From the NCBI GenBank assembly GCA_025058955.1, contig JANXDV010000009.1, positions 1 to 20,931 on the forward strand: 20,931 bases of DNA, in the 5' to 3' direction. This stretch comes from Archaeoglobaceae archaeon (lineage in GTDB: Archaea; Halobacteriota; Archaeoglobi; Archaeoglobales; Archaeoglobaceae). The notes under the pieces were generated by a model. It was not told where the DNA came from, made no database searches, and worked only from the letters and a program-made list of their open reading frames with translations. Numbering within the stretch: the first letter of the stretch is position 1; every line of letters begins with the position of its first letter. A program made the position numbers and the translations under genes. Of the stretch, positions 1 to 7,259 are shown piece by piece.

Positions 1-348
1 GGAATGTCTGCAATGGACATAATCATGAGAGACTTCAAAGATTTTAACATGGGTGGAAAGAAGGTTGGAATTGGGCAAATAGAGCTTCTTGATCTTTCAC
101 TAATTGAAAGCAAGAGGGAGGAAATTTACAAGGAGCTTGTAAAGAAGAAGAGTGAGGGTTATCACAGCGTATTTTTGATGCTTACTGACATAATTAAAGA
201 GGGGACTGAGTTAATGGTTGTAACAGAAGATCCAAAGGTTGTTGAAAAGGCTTTTGGGAAGAAGCTTGAGGGAAGAAGTGTTTGGCTAAATGGGGTGATG
301 AGTAGAAAGAAACAAGTGGTTCCACCACTTGAAAAAGCATTTTCTTAA
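1..348 (+). CDS. ppaC: Manganese-dependent inorganic pyrophosphatase, C-terminal part (5' truncated by window edge)
   Basis: The frame is open from the first base and ends in TAA at 346-348, so about 115 C-terminal residues are present. Family II (DHH/DHHA2) pyrophosphatases hydrolyse PPi to phosphate in the cytoplasm; full proteins are usually a little over 300 residues, so the N-terminal DHH metal-binding domain lies outside the window. The visible part looks like the DHHA2 domain: an early MRDFK segment, then GKKVGIGQIE, and near the end the family signature SRKKQVVPPLEKAF, whose basic residues bind substrate in characterised members. ATG codons at 4 and 16 are internal methionines, not starts. 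The gene is convergent with the next one, with only four bases between the two stop codons. The family call is confident from the C-terminal signature. Confidence 0.92.
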   Translation, partial: GMSAMDIIMRDFKDFNMGGKKVGIGQIELLDLSLIESKREEIYKELVKKKSEGYHSVFLMLTDIIKEGTELMVVTEDPKVVEKAFGKKLEGRSVWLNGVMSRKKQVVPPLEKAFS

Positions 349-352
349 ATTT

Positions 353-1129
353 TTATAGATCTCCAAATCCAGAAGTGAATTCAACACCCTTAGCTATGCA
401 AAGTCCTTTGATCCTTTCCGCAATTTCTTTCCAATCTGTTCTTCTTGCCTTCTCCGCAAGTTCTTTCGCATAGCCTGACATGAATGGTTTCACTCTATAT
501 TTGTCGTAATAGAGCAAGCTATTGGTTGCTTTCGCAATTTCTACGATCTCTTCAAAACTTTTCTCACTGATCTCTGGAATAATTGGTCCAAGAAAGATCC
601 ACGTCTTTATTCCCTCTCCAGAGATCTTCTCCAGTGCTTTAACACGAGCACTTGGCTTTGGAGCATTTGGTTCAATTAGCTCAGCAATTCGATCTTCAAG
701 CGTCGTGATCGTGAATCCAACATCCACAATTTCTTTTTTTTCAAAAAGAAGATCCAGATCTCTAAGAACGAGATCACTCTTTGTCTGAATACTCACCTTA
801 AAGCCATTCTCAAGCAAAATTCGCAAAACTTCTCTTGTAATTCTTTCCTTAGCTTCAATGCTCTGATAAGGATCAGTTATTGTGCTCAAGCCAACAACTC
901 CTCTTTTCCTCCTTCCTATCTCCTTTAGAAGAGTCTCGGCTATGTTTTCTTTCACAACAACGATCTTTCCCCAATTTTTCGCTATTCTCGCATCGCAGTA
1001 AAGCCTTGCGTAGCAATAGATGCAACCGTGAGAGCAACCAATATATGGATTTATTGTATAATCCAGTCCGGGCAAATTGCTCTTTCCGAGAGCACTTTTA
1101 ACTTTTTTTCTCTCTAAAAGAAGCTCCAT
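353..1129 (-). CDS. SPL-family radical SAM protein
   Basis: A radical SAM enzyme of the spore-photoproduct-lyase-like group. With the ATG at 1129 it is 258 residues. The cluster motif CxxxCxxC is at C32, C36 and C39 inside NPYIGCSHGCIYCYA, and would hold a 4Fe-4S cluster that cleaves S-adenosylmethionine. Downstream is a TIM-barrel-like part with TDPYQSIE, the usual SPL/Rv2578c-type pattern. The frame can be extended to a TTG at 1180, but that start needs a 67-base overlap with nreA and adds residues not typical before the KSALGKSNLPGLDY block; the ATG leaves a 16-base overlap. It is the second gene of a two-gene minus-strand unit with nreA and probably relies on its promoter. No strong ribosome binding site is seen. 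The substrate is unknown: homologs are called DNA repair photolyases from similarity only. Confidence 0.85.
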   Translation of the reverse strand: MELLLERKKVKSALGKSNLPGLDYTINPYIGCSHGCIYCYARLYCDARIAKNWGKIVVVKENIAETLLKEIGRRKRGVVGLSTITDPYQSIEAKERITREVLRILLENGFKVSIQTKSDLVLRDLDLLFEKKEIVDVGFTITTLEDRIAELIEPNAPKPSARVKALEKISGEGIKTWIFLGPIIPEISEKSFEEIVEIAKATNSLLYYDKYRVKPFMSGYAKELAEKARRTDWKEIAERIKGLCIAKGVEFTSGFGDL

Positions 1130-2319
1130 AGTGTTCTCTGAGCCTTTATGAATGAGATCAACTTTGAGTTTCTCACCCAATTCTCAATCCCTATCCTCGA
1201 AAATTTCGAAAGATATTCCATGGCTTCATCAAGGCTGTTGAACTCTACAAAACTTTGATTGAAGCATTTTCTAAGCATCTCCCTTACAAACCATACGCCA
1301 ATTGGGATCTTAAAGCCGGGATAGATCTCTCTCCATAAAATTGCACCTGCTTGCCTTCCTATTTTTCGGAGATATTCCGCTGTGGCAAGTCTTGAAGCAT
1401 AATAACAACCTCCAAGCGAAGCATATGTTTTCCTACCTTTGTGATCTTCCCAATCAGTCTCAACAACAACTTCATCGCCATAGTTCCAAGTAGTTTGCGG
1501 AAACCATGCTTCGCCCCATTCAAAGCACCAAGTCCTTGGAATTAAGATGACCATGAAGAGATTGTTTCTCTCATTAAGCACGAAGACTCTGTAGTGATCC
1601 AGCTCCTCCATTTCCTTAACTTCATCTAAGATCTGTTTCGAGATCGTATCGTCAACTGCTGTTATCGCCCATCTCGTTGGAACGAGCCTTCTTTTTATCC
1701 CAAGAGCACCAGCGGAAAGTAGTTTTTGAATATGAGATACAACAATGCCTTTTTCATACAAAAGTCGCATTGCTTCAAATGCGCCAAGATCTTGACTTTC
1801 ATAAACTTCTTCGACGATTTTTGGCGCTTTTGGAGTGCTACAAATCTTTACATCCTTTGCAGGTGCTGAAGGTCCCATTGGTGGAATTGAGTCATCAAAG
1901 AAGATCCTTGGAATGGGCGGTTTCTCAAAAGTAACTTCAAGCTCAACTGGTTTTTCGTAAAGACTGATCTCTTGCAGAAGATTCGCTTCTTTAGACTTCG
2001 GATCTCTAACGTCAGTTATGAACTGTCCATGAACGAGAGAGTGGCGAAAATCGAGTATTTTCTCAATGGGAATTTCCGCCCATAATTCAGGCTTATCGTA
2101 GAGCGTTGTATCTCCAACAACTGGTGGCACCGCAGGGCAAACTCTAACCTTGGGATAATTTGCCCTTCCAACGAAAAGAGAAGGGGGAGATGAGCCAAAG
2201 AGCTCGTTAAAGCTTAAATCAACTTTTATCCTATAACCAGAAAGCATAGGACAATTGGGGAGATTGCACAACATTCTTCCTCTGCAAAGGATACACAGCT
2301 TTGGATCGAAATTCTCCAC
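1114..2319 (-). CDS. nreA: Archaeal DNA repair protein NreA with C-terminal PIP box
   Basis: NreA-type protein, 401 residues from the GTG at 2319. The N-terminus has a cysteine cluster (C9, C12, C18, C23, as CxxC then CNLPNC) expected to bind zinc. The Nre_N and Nre_C regions follow, with motifs VGRANYPKV and GYDxxx-like blocks replaced by local variants such as SLGGCYYASRLATAEYL. The last eight residues, QRTLWSFF, fit the PCNA-interacting peptide QxxLxxFF. In Haloferax, NreA is reported to act with UvrABC in repair of mitomycin C damage and to need PCNA binding. The frame also offers a TTG at 2337, but a TATA-like box lies immediately before it (2340-2346), about 24 bases before the GTG, favouring a leaderless GTG start. 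The gene is divergent from the MFS transporter gene and overlaps the next minus-strand gene. Confidence 0.88.
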   Translation of the reverse strand: MENFDPKLCILCRGRMLCNLPNCPMLSGYRIKVDLSFNELFGSSPPSLFVGRANYPKVRVCPAVPPVVGDTTLYDKPELWAEIPIEKILDFRHSLVHGQFITDVRDPKSKEANLLQEISLYEKPVELEVTFEKPPIPRIFFDDSIPPMGPSAPAKDVKICSTPKAPKIVEEVYESQDLGAFEAMRLLYEKGIVVSHIQKLLSAGALGIKRRLVPTRWAITAVDDTISKQILDEVKEMEELDHYRVFVLNERNNLFMVILIPRTWCFEWGEAWFPQTTWNYGDEVVVETDWEDHKGRKTYASLGGCYYASRLATAEYLRKIGRQAGAILWREIYPGFKIPIGVWFVREMLRKCFNQSFVEFNSLDEAMEYLSKFSRIGIENWVRNSKLISFIKAQRTLWSFF

Positions 2320-2337
2320 ATTCTCTTTCCAACACAA

Positions 2338-2350
2338 ACTTTAAAAATCT
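2338..2350. promoter_or_regulatory. Putative bidirectional TATA box for nreA and the MFS gene
   Basis: The palindrome TTTAAA at 2340-2345 sits within an A/T-rich run. Its centre is about 25 bases before the plus-strand GTG at 2368 and about 23-24 bases before the minus-strand GTG at 2319. Archaeal TATA boxes are normally about 26 bases before the transcription start, so one symmetric box could serve two leaderless genes. This is inference from spacing. Confidence 0.5.
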
Positions 2351-2367
2351 TTTTTTATCCGAATACT

Positions 2368-3492
2368 GTGGAGAGAGCTCTTCGCTTCGTTTTGCTAATG
2401 GGAATCGTGAGCCTTCTTGGAGACACAACTTACGAAGGAGCAAGAAGCGTCATGGGCGCATATCTTGCAACTTTTGGAATCTCTGCTTTATTGCTTGGTT
2501 TAGTCGTTGGAATTGGTGAACTTCTGAGCTATGGCTTCCGAATCTTTTCAGGCTACCTTGCAGACAAATCGCAGAGATATTGGGCTTTCACTTTTGTAGG
2601 TTACGCCCTTATTTTCTCAATTCCTCTCATCGCACTCACAGATTCTCTTGCAATAATTCTTCTGCTCATAATATTGGAGAGACTTGGAAAAGCTCTTCGT
2701 TCACCCGCTCGCGATACTCTTATTTCATTCGCAACCGCAAAAATCGGCAGAGGAACTGGTTTTGGAATTCATGAAGCGCTCGATCAAATCGGAGCGGTTC
2801 TTGGTCCATTCATCTTCTTCCTGATCTTATACATGGGCTATGGATACAAAGAAGGCTTTCTAATTTTGTTCATTCCTACTTTTCTCTTACTTCTAACTCT
2901 TTTGAGTGCAAAACAAAGCTATGTGGGCGAAGAGGTTCGAAAAGAAGGTGATAATGGGCTTAGCAAAGTTTTTTGGCTTTACATAATCTTTACGATTTTT
3001 GCAGTTGCTGGATTGGTGAACTTTCAGCTTTTGGCATATCACTTCAAAATTAGATCCATTTTCTCCGATGAGCTCATCCCAATACTTTATGCATTGGCGA
3101 TGGGTGTAGATGCAATTTCTGCCATTTTAATTGGCAAAGCTTACGACAAATTAGGCTTGAAATGTCTAATCTTGATTCCAGTCCTAACTCCGATCTCTGT
3201 AGCTTTATCTTTTGGAGCAAACCCAATCTTGGGCTTGATCCTTTTTGGTGCGATCATTGGAATGCAGGAATCAATCATGCGAGCGGGAGTTGCTGAAATG
3301 ACTGGAATGGGAAAAAGAGCAACAGCTTATGGAATCCTAAACACAGGTTTTGGTTTAGGCTTCTTCATTGGAAGCTTTTTAATGGGCATTCTTTACGAGA
3401 TCTCCGTGGATTACATAATTTTGTTCTCCCTGATCATTGAGCTAATGGCTTTTGGGATCCTAATGCTGATAATCAGACGAACTAAAGGCTGA
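2368..3492 (+). CDS. Major facilitator superfamily transporter
   Basis: A 374-residue integral membrane protein made of roughly ten to twelve hydrophobic helices, with a short charged linker near the middle (around residues 188-200, EEVRKEGDNG) as expected between the two six-helix halves of an MFS permease. After TM2 it has SGYLADKSQRYW, a version of the MFS loop 2-3 motif (G-x-x-x-D-R/K-x-x-R), and the second half has the equivalent IGKAYDKLGLK. ERLGKALRSPARDTL also resembles drug/permease-type archaeal MFS members. The start is GTG at 2368, with a TATA-like box about 25 bases upstream, so probably leaderless. Its 3' end overlaps the convergent larE-like gene by 33 bases. The substrate cannot be inferred from sequence or context. 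Confidence 0.85.
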   Translation: MERALRFVLLMGIVSLLGDTTYEGARSVMGAYLATFGISALLLGLVVGIGELLSYGFRIFSGYLADKSQRYWAFTFVGYALIFSIPLIALTDSLAIILLLIILERLGKALRSPARDTLISFATAKIGRGTGFGIHEALDQIGAVLGPFIFFLILYMGYGYKEGFLILFIPTFLLLLTLLSAKQSYVGEEVRKEGDNGLSKVFWLYIIFTIFAVAGLVNFQLLAYHFKIRSIFSDELIPILYALAMGVDAISAILIGKAYDKLGLKCLILIPVLTPISVALSFGANPILGLILFGAIIGMQESIMRAGVAEMTGMGKRATAYGILNTGFGLGFFIGSFLMGILYEISVDYIILFSLIIELMAFGILMLIIRRTKG

Positions 3493-4302
3493 ATATTTTT
3501 TAGCACCTCCTTCGCTGTATCCGTCGAGATCGAGCAAAACAGAGTGAAATCCAAGCTCATGCAAACCCTTTCTTAGCTCAAGTAATCTCCGAGAATCTAA
3601 AAATCTCCAAAGATCTTCTTGATTAACTTCAACTATGGCAATACCCTTTAAGTCACGAACTCTGACATTTTTAACTCCAAAAAGTCTTAATATATTGTTT
3701 TCTGCTAAATCAATCCTTTCAAGAGCCTCTGCGGTGATCTTAAATCCATACGGTATTCTGGTGGCGAGACATGCAATAGCGGGATGATCGTGGAAGGAGA
3801 AGCCCATAGATTTTGCAATCGCTCTTATTTCCTCTTTTTCGAATTCAAACTTCACCCAAGGGCTTAAAACTTTACTTTCTTCCAAAACCGCTCTGAATCC
3901 CGCTCTATCTCCTTTAAGATCACTTGAATTTGTCCCCTCAAAGACTATTTCGAATCCTCTGTTATTTGCAAGGCTTAAAAGGGATTTAAGGATGTATTTT
4001 TTGCAGTAGTAGCATCGATCTTTTGAATTTTCGACGAACTCTTTTATTCCAAGAATATCTAAATCAAGAAATTCATGCTTAACGCCAAGTTCGATTGCAA
4101 TCTTCTTGGCATTTTCAATCTCTCTGCTCGGTATAGCCTTTGTTTTTATCGTTACCGCTAAAACTTCCTCAATTTCCTCTTTGCAGATTGCAGTTAACGT
4201 TGCACTGTCAACTCCTCCACTGAATGCGATCACGGCATTTTTGAAAGAGCCTAAGAATTTTCTCAGCTTTTCAAGTTTTTTAATAGTTTCAGATTTTAGC
4301 AT
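3460..4302 (-). CDS. larE: LarE-like ATP-dependent sulfur transferase (PP-loop ATPase)
   Basis: 280 residues with an N-terminal PP-loop ATP pyrophosphatase motif SGGVDS at 28-33. It matches the LarE family: TNSSDLKGDRAGFRA at 125-138, a CxxC in DRCYYCKK (C97, C100), and HPAIACLATRIPYG with C178, near the position of the sacrificial cysteine of Lactiplantibacillus LarE (C176). LarE adenylates a pyridinium carboxylate and donates sulfur during nickel-pincer cofactor synthesis for lactate racemase. No larA, larB or larC is in this window. Its ATG lies inside the 3' end of pscS (14-base overlap), so the two are probably translationally coupled; an AGGAG lies about 13 bases before the ATG. The tail overlaps the MFS gene. 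The family is confident; a role in the Lar pathway is not shown, and serving SepCysS is a plausible alternative. Confidence 0.85.
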   Translation of the reverse strand: MLKSETIKKLEKLRKFLGSFKNAVIAFSGGVDSATLTAICKEEIEEVLAVTIKTKAIPSREIENAKKIAIELGVKHEFLDLDILGIKEFVENSKDRCYYCKKYILKSLLSLANNRGFEIVFEGTNSSDLKGDRAGFRAVLEESKVLSPWVKFEFEKEEIRAIAKSMGFSFHDHPAIACLATRIPYGFKITAEALERIDLAENNILRLFGVKNVRVRDLKGIAIVEVNQEDLWRFLDSRRLLELRKGLHELGFHSVLLDLDGYSEGGAKKYSAFSSSDYQH

Positions 4303-5407
4303 AGGCTTCTATGATCTCCTTAAAAGCTTGAAGAACGTATTCTACTTCCTCTTCCTTTAGACCATAGGTTGAGAGCTTGAAATGCTTCGTTAGCCCCGCT
4401 TTAATCCCATGGATCCTTCTCTTCTTAAATTCTCTGTAGAGGAAAAATCGACCATCTTTAGCCTTTTTCGAGATCTCGTAGAGAATTTTGGCTTCAAAGA
4501 ACATTAAATCGTGGTTGTGTGGTTTTTCACCGAGTTGAATTATTCCCATTTCCTCCATTCTCGAAGAAAAGTATCTTGCTTTTTTAACTTCTTCATCCCA
4601 TCGCTCTACTCTCTTCTTAACAGTTGGAAAAGATGCCATGAGCGTGATCAGGCTTGCACCTCTTGCGGTGCATCCAAGAAATTCTATTTCCTTGTTCTTA
4701 TACTTTTTTGATCTCTTTAGCACCACTTCCTCCCATTCCCTATTCATTCCAAGAACCCCTATGGGACCAGTTGAAGCCATAGATTTGTGTCCACTTCCAA
4801 CTATGAAATCCGCTCCAATTTCTTTCAATTTAACAGGCATTCTACCAACCGCATAAGCACCATTCACAAGCAGAGGAATTCCATGAGCTCTGCAGATTGC
4901 TGAGATCTTTTTAACATCAGGCAGATTGCCATAGTTTCCATCAGGAAACGTTATAAGAGCTAAAACGATCTCTCCCTTTCTCTTTGTTTCCTCAAGAACT
5001 TCTTCGAATTTTTCTGGTTTGATTAGATACTCGGGATAACCTGTATTCGGAACTTCTGCGATACTTAGCTTCGCTCTTTCTGCAGAGACGTAGCTCGAAT
5101 AATGGGCATTTCCATCCATCACGATCCAACCATCTTTCTTTGCAAGTGCATTCATAACAACAAACATCGCCTCTCTTGCTCCAGTTGTGATCCTTGCGAT
5201 GTCGCAACCCAAGAACTCCGGAAGCTCTTTGTGAACAAAATCATAAACCGGGGGATTTTTGATCTCATCCAATCTTCCTTCACAAAAATCGCAAATGCTA
5301 TAGCCATCTCCCCATTCAAGCAACGCTTCTTTGGCTTCTTCAGTCAATTTTCCTCCAGTTTGGAGTGGGTCAATGTTGATAAAGTCCTTCGTTTGTCTTT
5401 TGAGCAT
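4289..5407 (-). CDS. pscS: O-phospho-L-seryl-tRNA:Cys-tRNA synthase (SepCysS)
   Basis: A 372-residue PLP enzyme that converts phosphoseryl-tRNA(Cys), made by SepRS, to cysteinyl-tRNA(Cys) using a sulfur donor. It starts with the diagnostic block FINIDPLQTGGKLTEEAKEA. C39 and C42 (YSICDFCEGRLDEI) and C246 (FLGCTARG) correspond to the three cysteines reported as essential in the A. fulgidus enzyme. K208 in GSGHKSM is the expected PLP Schiff-base lysine, and DGNAH and FPDGNYGNLPD are fold-type I cofactor-site segments. The ATG at 5407 follows an A/T box at 5425-5434, consistent with a leaderless message. It is divergent from rnp2 and overlaps the larE-like gene downstream. The presence of this enzyme points to an archaeon that uses the indirect Cys-tRNA pathway (methanogens, Archaeoglobales and relatives). 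Confidence 0.95.
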   Translation of the reverse strand: MLKRQTKDFINIDPLQTGGKLTEEAKEALLEWGDGYSICDFCEGRLDEIKNPPVYDFVHKELPEFLGCDIARITTGAREAMFVVMNALAKKDGWIVMDGNAHYSSYVSAERAKLSIAEVPNTGYPEYLIKPEKFEEVLEETKRKGEIVLALITFPDGNYGNLPDVKKISAICRAHGIPLLVNGAYAVGRMPVKLKEIGADFIVGSGHKSMASTGPIGVLGMNREWEEVVLKRSKKYKNKEIEFLGCTARGASLITLMASFPTVKKRVERWDEEVKKARYFSSRMEEMGIIQLGEKPHNHDLMFFEAKILYEISKKAKDGRFFLYREFKKRRIHGIKAGLTKHFKLSTYGLKEEEVEYVLQAFKEIIEAYAKI

Positions 5408-5424
5408 GAAAGATTTCCGTTTGG

Positions 5425-5434
5425 AATAAAAAAT
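5425..5434 (-). promoter_or_regulatory. Putative TATA box of pscS
   Basis: On the minus strand this reads ATTTTTTATT, centred about 22-23 bases before the pscS ATG at 5407. No Shine-Dalgarno sequence is evident, so a leaderless or near-leaderless transcript is likely. Confidence 0.5.
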
Positions 5435-5448
5435 TTCTTTCGATCACT

Positions 5449-5460
5449 GAAAAATTTATT
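5449..5460 (+). promoter_or_regulatory. Putative TATA box of the rnp2-exosome operon
   Basis: GAAAAATTTATT lies with its centre about 27 bases before the GTG at 5484 and has an A-rich BRE-like stretch on its 5' side. It is the only promoter-like element seen before the six-gene rnp2 to rrp42 unit. Confidence 0.55.
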
Positions 5461-5483
5461 TCCTATGTGATCAAACTGTTGAT

Positions 5484-5816
5484 GTGAAACTTCCACCTTC
5501 GATGAGGAGTAGAAAAAGATATATTGCCTTCAGGCTTATAAGTGAAAAAAGCGTGGATGAGAAAGCAATAGCGGAAGCGATGGTGAGAAATATCGCCACT
5601 TTGTTTGGCGAAGTTTCGGCAGTGGAGTGTGGATTGAAGCTTGAAAAGTTTGATGGAGAGAAGGGAATCGTGAGATGCAATCTCGAAGCGTTGGAAAAGG
5701 TTATGATAGCTTTGACGCTGATTGATAAAATAGGAGAGGGAAATGTTGCTCTGCTCACTCTTGGAATGAGCGGGACTTTGAGAGGTTGTAAGAAAAAGTT
5801 GGAGGTGTTAGCATGA
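5484..5816 (+). CDS. rnp2: RNase P protein component 2 (Pop5 homolog)
   Basis: 110 residues, the usual length of archaeal Rnp2/Pop5, which partners Rnp3 (Rpp30) to support the catalytic RNA of RNase P in removing tRNA 5' leaders. The N-terminal MRSRKRYIAFRL block is the family signature, followed by the helix-rich RRM-like body and a conserved late segment GTLRGCKKKL. The start is GTG at 5484; an overlapping out-of-frame ATG at 5482 is not used. A TATA-like box about 27 bases upstream suggests a leaderless transcript. The stop overlaps the psmA start as ATGA (5813-5816). It heads the core of the archaeal proteasome-exosome superoperon. Confidence 0.93.
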   Translation: MKLPPSMRSRKRYIAFRLISEKSVDEKAIAEAMVRNIATLFGEVSAVECGLKLEKFDGEKGIVRCNLEALEKVMIALTLIDKIGEGNVALLTLGMSGTLRGCKKKLEVLA

Positions 5817-6553
5817 ATCTTCCACAAATGGGATATGATCGGGCTATAACAGTCTTTAGCCCAGATGGAAGGCTGTTCCAAGTTGAGTATGCAAGAGAAG
5901 CGGTAAAAAGAGGTGCGACTGCAGTAGGAATAAAGGTTGGAGAGGGCGTAATTCTTGTTGCGGATAAAAGAGTTGGGAGCAGATTACTTGAAGCGGATAC
6001 AATAGAGAAAATTTACAAAATAGATGAACATATCTGTGCTGCCACTTCTGGACTTGTTGCGGATGCGAGAATTCTGATCGAAAGAGCGAGAATTGAAGCT
6101 CAAATTAATAGACTCACTTACGAGGAGCCAATAACTGTTAAGGAGCTTGCAAAGAAAATTTGTGATTTCAAACAGCAGTTCACACAATATGGAGGGGTTA
6201 GACCATTTGGTGTCTCTCTCCTGATCGCTGGGGTAGACAAGGTTCCAAAGCTATACGAAACAGATCCAAGTGGTGCTTTGCTCGAATACAAAGCCACAGC
6301 AATTGGAATGGGTAGAAATGTTGTTGTGGAGTTCTTTGAGAAAGAATACCGTGAAGATCTGAGCTTTGAAGAGGCTTTGCTCTTGGCTTTGGTTGCAATT
6401 GGAAAGAGCATCGAAAATGAGATAAGTGCCAATGATATAGAAGTTGGCTACGTGAAGACTGACGAAAAGCAGTATAAGGAGATGACTCCCTTAGAGCTCA
6501 AAAAATACGTTGAAAAAGCAAACGAGAGGATAAGAGAAGAGCTGAAGAAGTAG
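5813..6553 (+). CDS. psmA: Proteasome subunit alpha
   Basis: 246 residues, forming the outer heptameric rings of the 20S core particle. The N-terminal gate segment Y8-D9-R10 and the proteasome alpha signature FSPDGRLFQVEYA at about 15-27 are intact. No propeptide or N-terminal threonine is present, as expected for the non-catalytic alpha type. YGGVRPFGVSLLIAG and the charged C-terminal helix KANERIREELKK fit the family. GGAGGT lies about 7 bases before the ATG at 5813, so internal initiation by a Shine-Dalgarno site is likely. The catalytic beta subunit gene is not in this window. Confidence 0.97.
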   Translation: MNLPQMGYDRAITVFSPDGRLFQVEYAREAVKRGATAVGIKVGEGVILVADKRVGSRLLEADTIEKIYKIDEHICAATSGLVADARILIERARIEAQINRLTYEEPITVKELAKKICDFKQQFTQYGGVRPFGVSLLIAGVDKVPKLYETDPSGALLEYKATAIGMGRNVVVEFFEKEYREDLSFEEALLLALVAIGKSIENEISANDIEVGYVKTDEKQYKEMTPLELKKYVEKANERIREELKK

Positions 6554-6554
6554 T

Positions 6555-7259
6555 ATGGTATCTCTTGAAAAAGCTGTGATCGCGAGAATAAAGAAAGGTG
6601 GAAGCGACTACGAGATCTTCGTTGACCCATACTTAGCAAGAGATCTTAAGGAGGGCAAAGAAGTAGACTTTGAAGAGCTTCTTGCGGTAGAAGAAATTTT
6701 TAAAAACTCTAAAAAAGGAGAGAGAGCTTCTTCAGAGGAACTCCAGAAGGTCTTTGGGACTACAAATCCGAGAGAAATTGCGAGAATTATAATACTGGAG
6801 GGGGAAGTTCAAATCACCGCGGAGCAGAGAAGAGAGATGCTTGAGGCAAAAAAGAAGCAAATTATAACTTTTATTAGTAGAAACTCAATTGATCCGAGAA
6901 CAAACGCTCCCCATCCTCCTGCAAGGATTGAAAGAGCGCTTGAAGAAGCAAAGGTTCACATAGATATTTTTAAACCTGTTGAAGCACAGATAAAGGATAT
7001 TGTAAAAGCTTTAAAGCCTATTTTACCTCTGAAATTTGAAGAGATGGAAATTGCAATAAAAATACCATCGCAATACACTGGAAAAGCGATTTCAGCACTT
7101 TACAATTTTGGAGGGGTTCTCAAGGAGGAATGGCAGAAGGATGGAAGCTGGATCTGTGTAATGAAGATCCCATCTGGAATGTATGGTGAGTTGATGGATC
7201 TTCTCGGCAGAGTGAGCAAAGGAGAAGCTTTGACGAAGATCTTGAGGAGGATCGGATGA
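6555..7259 (+). CDS. Ribosome assembly factor SBDS (Sdo1 homolog)
   Basis: 234 residues, the usual size for archaeal SBDS. The N-terminal FYSH-like domain (about 1-85) has VIARIKKGGSDYEIFVDP; the middle helical domain contains QITAEQRREMLEAKKKQIITFISRNSIDPRTN in short consecutive blocks, including the highly conserved NSIDPRTNAPHPP; the C-terminal domain is ferredoxin-like. In eukaryotes SBDS with EFL1 releases eIF6 from the 60S subunit; an equivalent late 50S role in archaea is inferred. The ATG at 6555 is one base after the psmA stop. Its position between psmA and rrp4 is the classic euryarchaeal arrangement that first linked SBDS to RNA processing. Confidence 0.95.
   Translation: MVSLEKAVIARIKKGGSDYEIFVDPYLARDLKEGKEVDFEELLAVEEIFKNSKKGERASSEELQKVFGTTNPREIARIIILEGEVQITAEQRREMLEAKKKQIITFISRNSIDPRTNAPHPPARIERALEEAKVHIDIFKPVEAQIKDIVKALKPILPLKFEEMEIAIKIPSQYTGKAISALYNFGGVLKEEWQKDGSWICVMKIPSGMYGELMDLLGRVSKGEALTKILRRIG

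Noticed and set aside
1130..1180. TTG-initiated N-terminal extension of the radical SAM protein
   Set aside because: It needs a 67-base overlap with nreA, uses a rare start codon and adds residues not typical of the family before KSALGKSNLPG.
5471..5881. Minus-strand open frame of 136 codons
   Set aside because: Antisense to rnp2 and the start of psmA, both highly conserved; its composition is shadow-like.
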